From: Lentzea waywayandensis
GTDB lineage: Bacteria; Actinomycetota; Actinomycetes; Mycobacteriales; Pseudonocardiaceae
DNA length: 64,000 nucleotides
Direction: 5' to 3'
Assembly (NCBI RefSeq): GCF_900115955.1
Contig: NZ_FOYL01000003.1
Span: 405,117-469,116, forward strand
Shown here: positions 62,370-64,000 of the stretch, one piece after another
How the letters are laid out: each line of letters starts with the position of its first letter
Position numbering within the stretch: position 1 is the stretch's first letter
Program-made: the position numbers and the translations under genes
The notes under the pieces: generated by a model
Seen by the model: the letters and a program-made list of their open reading frames with translations, nothing else
What the model was told of the DNA's origin: nothing
Databases searched by the model: none

Positions 62370-63239
62370 CTAGACGCCGGTCAGTTCCGTCCCGGCGAGA
62401 GCGGCGGCCACCTGCTTACCCACCGCAGCCATGCCCTTGGCGTTCGGGTGAACCGGGAACGCGAGGCTCGTCGGGATGATGCCCTCGACCCACTTGTCCC
62501 ACGGTGCCGCACACGTATCGCGACCGGTGCTGATGTCGTAGGGGTTCACGAAAGTGGCGCCGGCTGCTTTCGCCTGTGCGCCCAGCATTCCGTTGAGCTG
62601 CTTCTGGACGTTGTCGAGGTAGGGCACGTCGCCGCGGGAGATGGGCACGATCGGCCAGCACCCACCCGACGACGGCAGGATCCGCAGGTAGCCGACGACC
62701 ACGATCCTGGCCTTCGGACTGCGCTGCTTGATGCCCGCGAGCACGGCGGCCACCTTGGCGGAGGTGGCGTCGACGCGCTGGGCGAGCGAGTCGCCGTAGT
62801 TTGCCTTGCAGGGAGCGCCGTGCGGGTCGAGCACGCTCTTGCCGGCGCACGTCAGGATGATGTCGGAGAAGCCGATGTCGTTGCCGCCGATGGACACCGT
62901 GACGAGGTCCGTGTCGGCCTTGAGGGCGGAGAACTGCGGTGAGGACTGGCCGGGGATGCCGCTCTGGACGCCCGCCATGTCCTTGGTCTGCGCGCCACCG
63001 CAGGAGATGTCGGTGAAGTTGGCGATGCCGAGCTTCTTCGCGAGCACGGACGGGTAGTTCTGAGTGGACTTGAAGCAGCTCAGCGGGTCGAGCCGCTGCA
63101 GGGGGATGAACGGTCCGGAGACGAACGAATCTCCGAGCGAGACGTAGTTCCGGTACGTCGGGGCGGCGCTGGCGTGCGGGGCCAGCAATGCCGCTATCAG
63201 GGCCGTGAACAGGGAAACAACAGTCACTCGGCGCGTCAT
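62370..63239 (-). CDS. Secreted SGNH/GDSL-family lipase or esterase
   Basis: A 289-residue exported hydrolase resembling Streptomyces SGNH lipases. It has a signal peptide (TRRVTVVSLFTALIAALLAPHASA), the nucleophile block YVSLGDSF, the oxyanion Gly in DISCGGA, Asn in SIGGNDIG, and the catalytic dyad block FPVHPNAKG. Cys pairs are typical of the family. ATG at 63239 has GAGGT. The upstream extension to 63305 is not supported. Confidence 0.92.
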   Translation of the reverse strand: MTRRVTVVSLFTALIAALLAPHASAAPTYRNYVSLGDSFVSGPFIPLQRLDPLSCFKSTQNYPSVLAKKLGIANFTDISCGGAQTKDMAGVQSGIPGQSSPQFSALKADTDLVTVSIGGNDIGFSDIILTCAGKSVLDPHGAPCKANYGDSLAQRVDATSAKVAAVLAGIKQRSPKARIVVVGYLRILPSSGGCWPIVPISRGDVPYLDNVQKQLNGMLGAQAKAAGATFVNPYDISTGRDTCAAPWDKWVEGIIPTSLAFPVHPNAKGMAAVGKQVAAALAGTELTGV

Positions 63240-63326
63240 TGCTACCTCGTTACTGAAGAGTAGGAACGTAGGACGAAGGGTGACCGGACCATTGCGCAGT
63301 GTCAATCCCTCGACCAGGCTGGAACG

Positions 63327-64000
63327 ATGACGGGGGTACGCAAAGTAGCTGTGGCATCAGCGGTCGGTAACACGATCGAGCTGTACGACTTCCTGCTCTA
63401 CGGCACGGCGTCGGCGCTGGTGTTCGACAAGATCTTCTTCCCGCAGTTCGACTCGCGCGTCGGTGTGCTGCTCGCGTTCGCCACGTTCGGCGCGGGCTTC
63501 TTCGCACGACCGCTGGGCGGCGCGGTGATCGGGCACCTCGGCGACCGGATCGGCCGCCGCTCGATGCTCGTGATCACCCTTTCGGTCACAGGTGTGTCGA
63601 CGGCGTTGATCGGCCTGCTGCCGACCTACGCGCAGGTCGGCATCCTCGCGCCGCTGCTGTTGGTCCTGTTGCGGCTCGTTCAGGGGTTCTTCATGGGCGG
63701 CGAGCAGGGCGGTGCGTCGCTGATGGCCGTCGAGCACGCGCCGCCGGGGCGTTGGGGCTGGTACGGCAGCTGGGTGTTCATCGGGTCGCCGGTCGGGCTC
63801 GTGCTGGCGAACCTGGCGATGTACCTGTCCTCGAAGGCCTCCGGGCCGGATTTTTTGAGCTGGGGCTGGAGGTTGCCGTTCCTGTTCTCGATCGTGCTGG
63901 TCGGGATCGGCCTCTACATCCGGCTGCGCGTGTCGGAGTCGCCGCAGTTCGCGCGGGTGGAGAAGTCGCGGTTGCCGATCGCCGAGGTGCTGCGTGACCG
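63327..64000 (+). CDS. MFS transporter, metabolite:H+ symporter (MHS) family, partial
   Basis: The N-terminal 224 residues of a proton symporter that runs off the right edge. SAVGNTIELYDFLLYGTASALVFDK is the MHS TM1 signature, GHLGDRIGRRSMLVITL the loop 2-3 motif, and RLVQGFFMGGEQGGASLMAVEH the TM4 region. Related members carry dicarboxylates, shikimate, proline or betaine. ATG at 63327 is the likely start. It is divergent from the lipase gene. Confidence 0.9.
   Translation, partial: MTGVRKVAVASAVGNTIELYDFLLYGTASALVFDKIFFPQFDSRVGVLLAFATFGAGFFARPLGGAVIGHLGDRIGRRSMLVITLSVTGVSTALIGLLPTYAQVGILAPLLLVLLRLVQGFFMGGEQGGASLMAVEHAPPGRWGWYGSWVFIGSPVGLVLANLAMYLSSKASGPDFLSWGWRLPFLFSIVLVGIGLYIRLRVSESPQFARVEKSRLPIAEVLRD

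Overview
The window is high-GC DNA with dense, third-position-GC-biased coding on both strands, many GTG/TTG starts, ATGA/GTGA translational couplings and short convergent overlaps. The gene set includes a fused Kgd-type 2-oxoglutarate enzyme, nickel superoxide dismutase with its peptidase, a SigE-family sigma factor, an SSI-type protease inhibitor and NB-ARC/TPR proteins. Together these indicate a filamentous actinobacterium, most likely Pseudonocardiales (Lentzea/Saccharothrix/Actinosynnema-like). The species assignment is inference.

Layout. 0-5 kb: the 5' part of a membrane NB-ARC/TPR protein, divergent sodN/sodX, a dTDP-sugar epimerase and an NAD-type malic enzyme. 5-10 kb: a five-PAS GGDEF/EAL protein whose Shine-Dalgarno lies in a perfect hairpin, convergent with a branched-polyamine-synthase-like gene. 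10-13.4 kb: a four-gene OpuC-type osmoprotectant ABC operon. 13.4-18 kb: a tandem GNAT protein, an IclR gene, a MarR/haloalkane dehalogenase pair with an apparent operator, and a SigE-family sigma factor coupled to a one-TM protein. 18.1-24.8 kb: a coupled histidine-utilisation operon (hutH, hutU, M20 amidohydrolase, hutF, hutI). 24.9-29.4 kb: a tandem duplication of a two-gene module (leaderless HTH gene plus convergent secreted S8 protease). 29.5-37.2 kb: an aldo/keto reductase, a large membrane-anchored NACHT NTPase of unusually low GC, a 59-aa protein and kgd. 37.5-45.4 kb: an ATP-grasp protein, a G-rich minisatellite and an ABC transporter operon. 45.7-50 kb: a DHA2 MFS exporter with a TetR regulator, and a second NB-ARC/TPR protein. 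50-54.3 kb: ald, divergent from a glycine-riboswitch-controlled gcvH-sdaA pair, then an HxlR regulator pair. 54.4-56.45 kb: a Ro60/Rsr (TROVE) gene preceded by an array of three Y RNA genes. 56.5-64 kb: a DedA protein, a small unknown gene, a UbiB-like kinase, a GH95-like hydrolase, an SSI inhibitor, an SGNH lipase and a truncated MHS-family transporter.

The most striking system is the Ro60-Y RNA locus. Three RNA genes on the minus strand share the Ro60-binding core. Two carry tRNA-like modules, and the one nearest rsr reads as a permuted tRNA (T arm, capped acceptor stem, D arm). The middle one is a short form without that module. Two of the three have a matching promoter-like box, and a U-tract terminator separates the array from rsr. 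Other points of interest are the duplicated HTH/S8-protease module with a shared upstream element, the NACHT gene as a candidate defence NTPase, the hut operon using an M20 enzyme where HutG would be expected, and the 5149-5180 hairpin over the start of the c-di-GMP gene.
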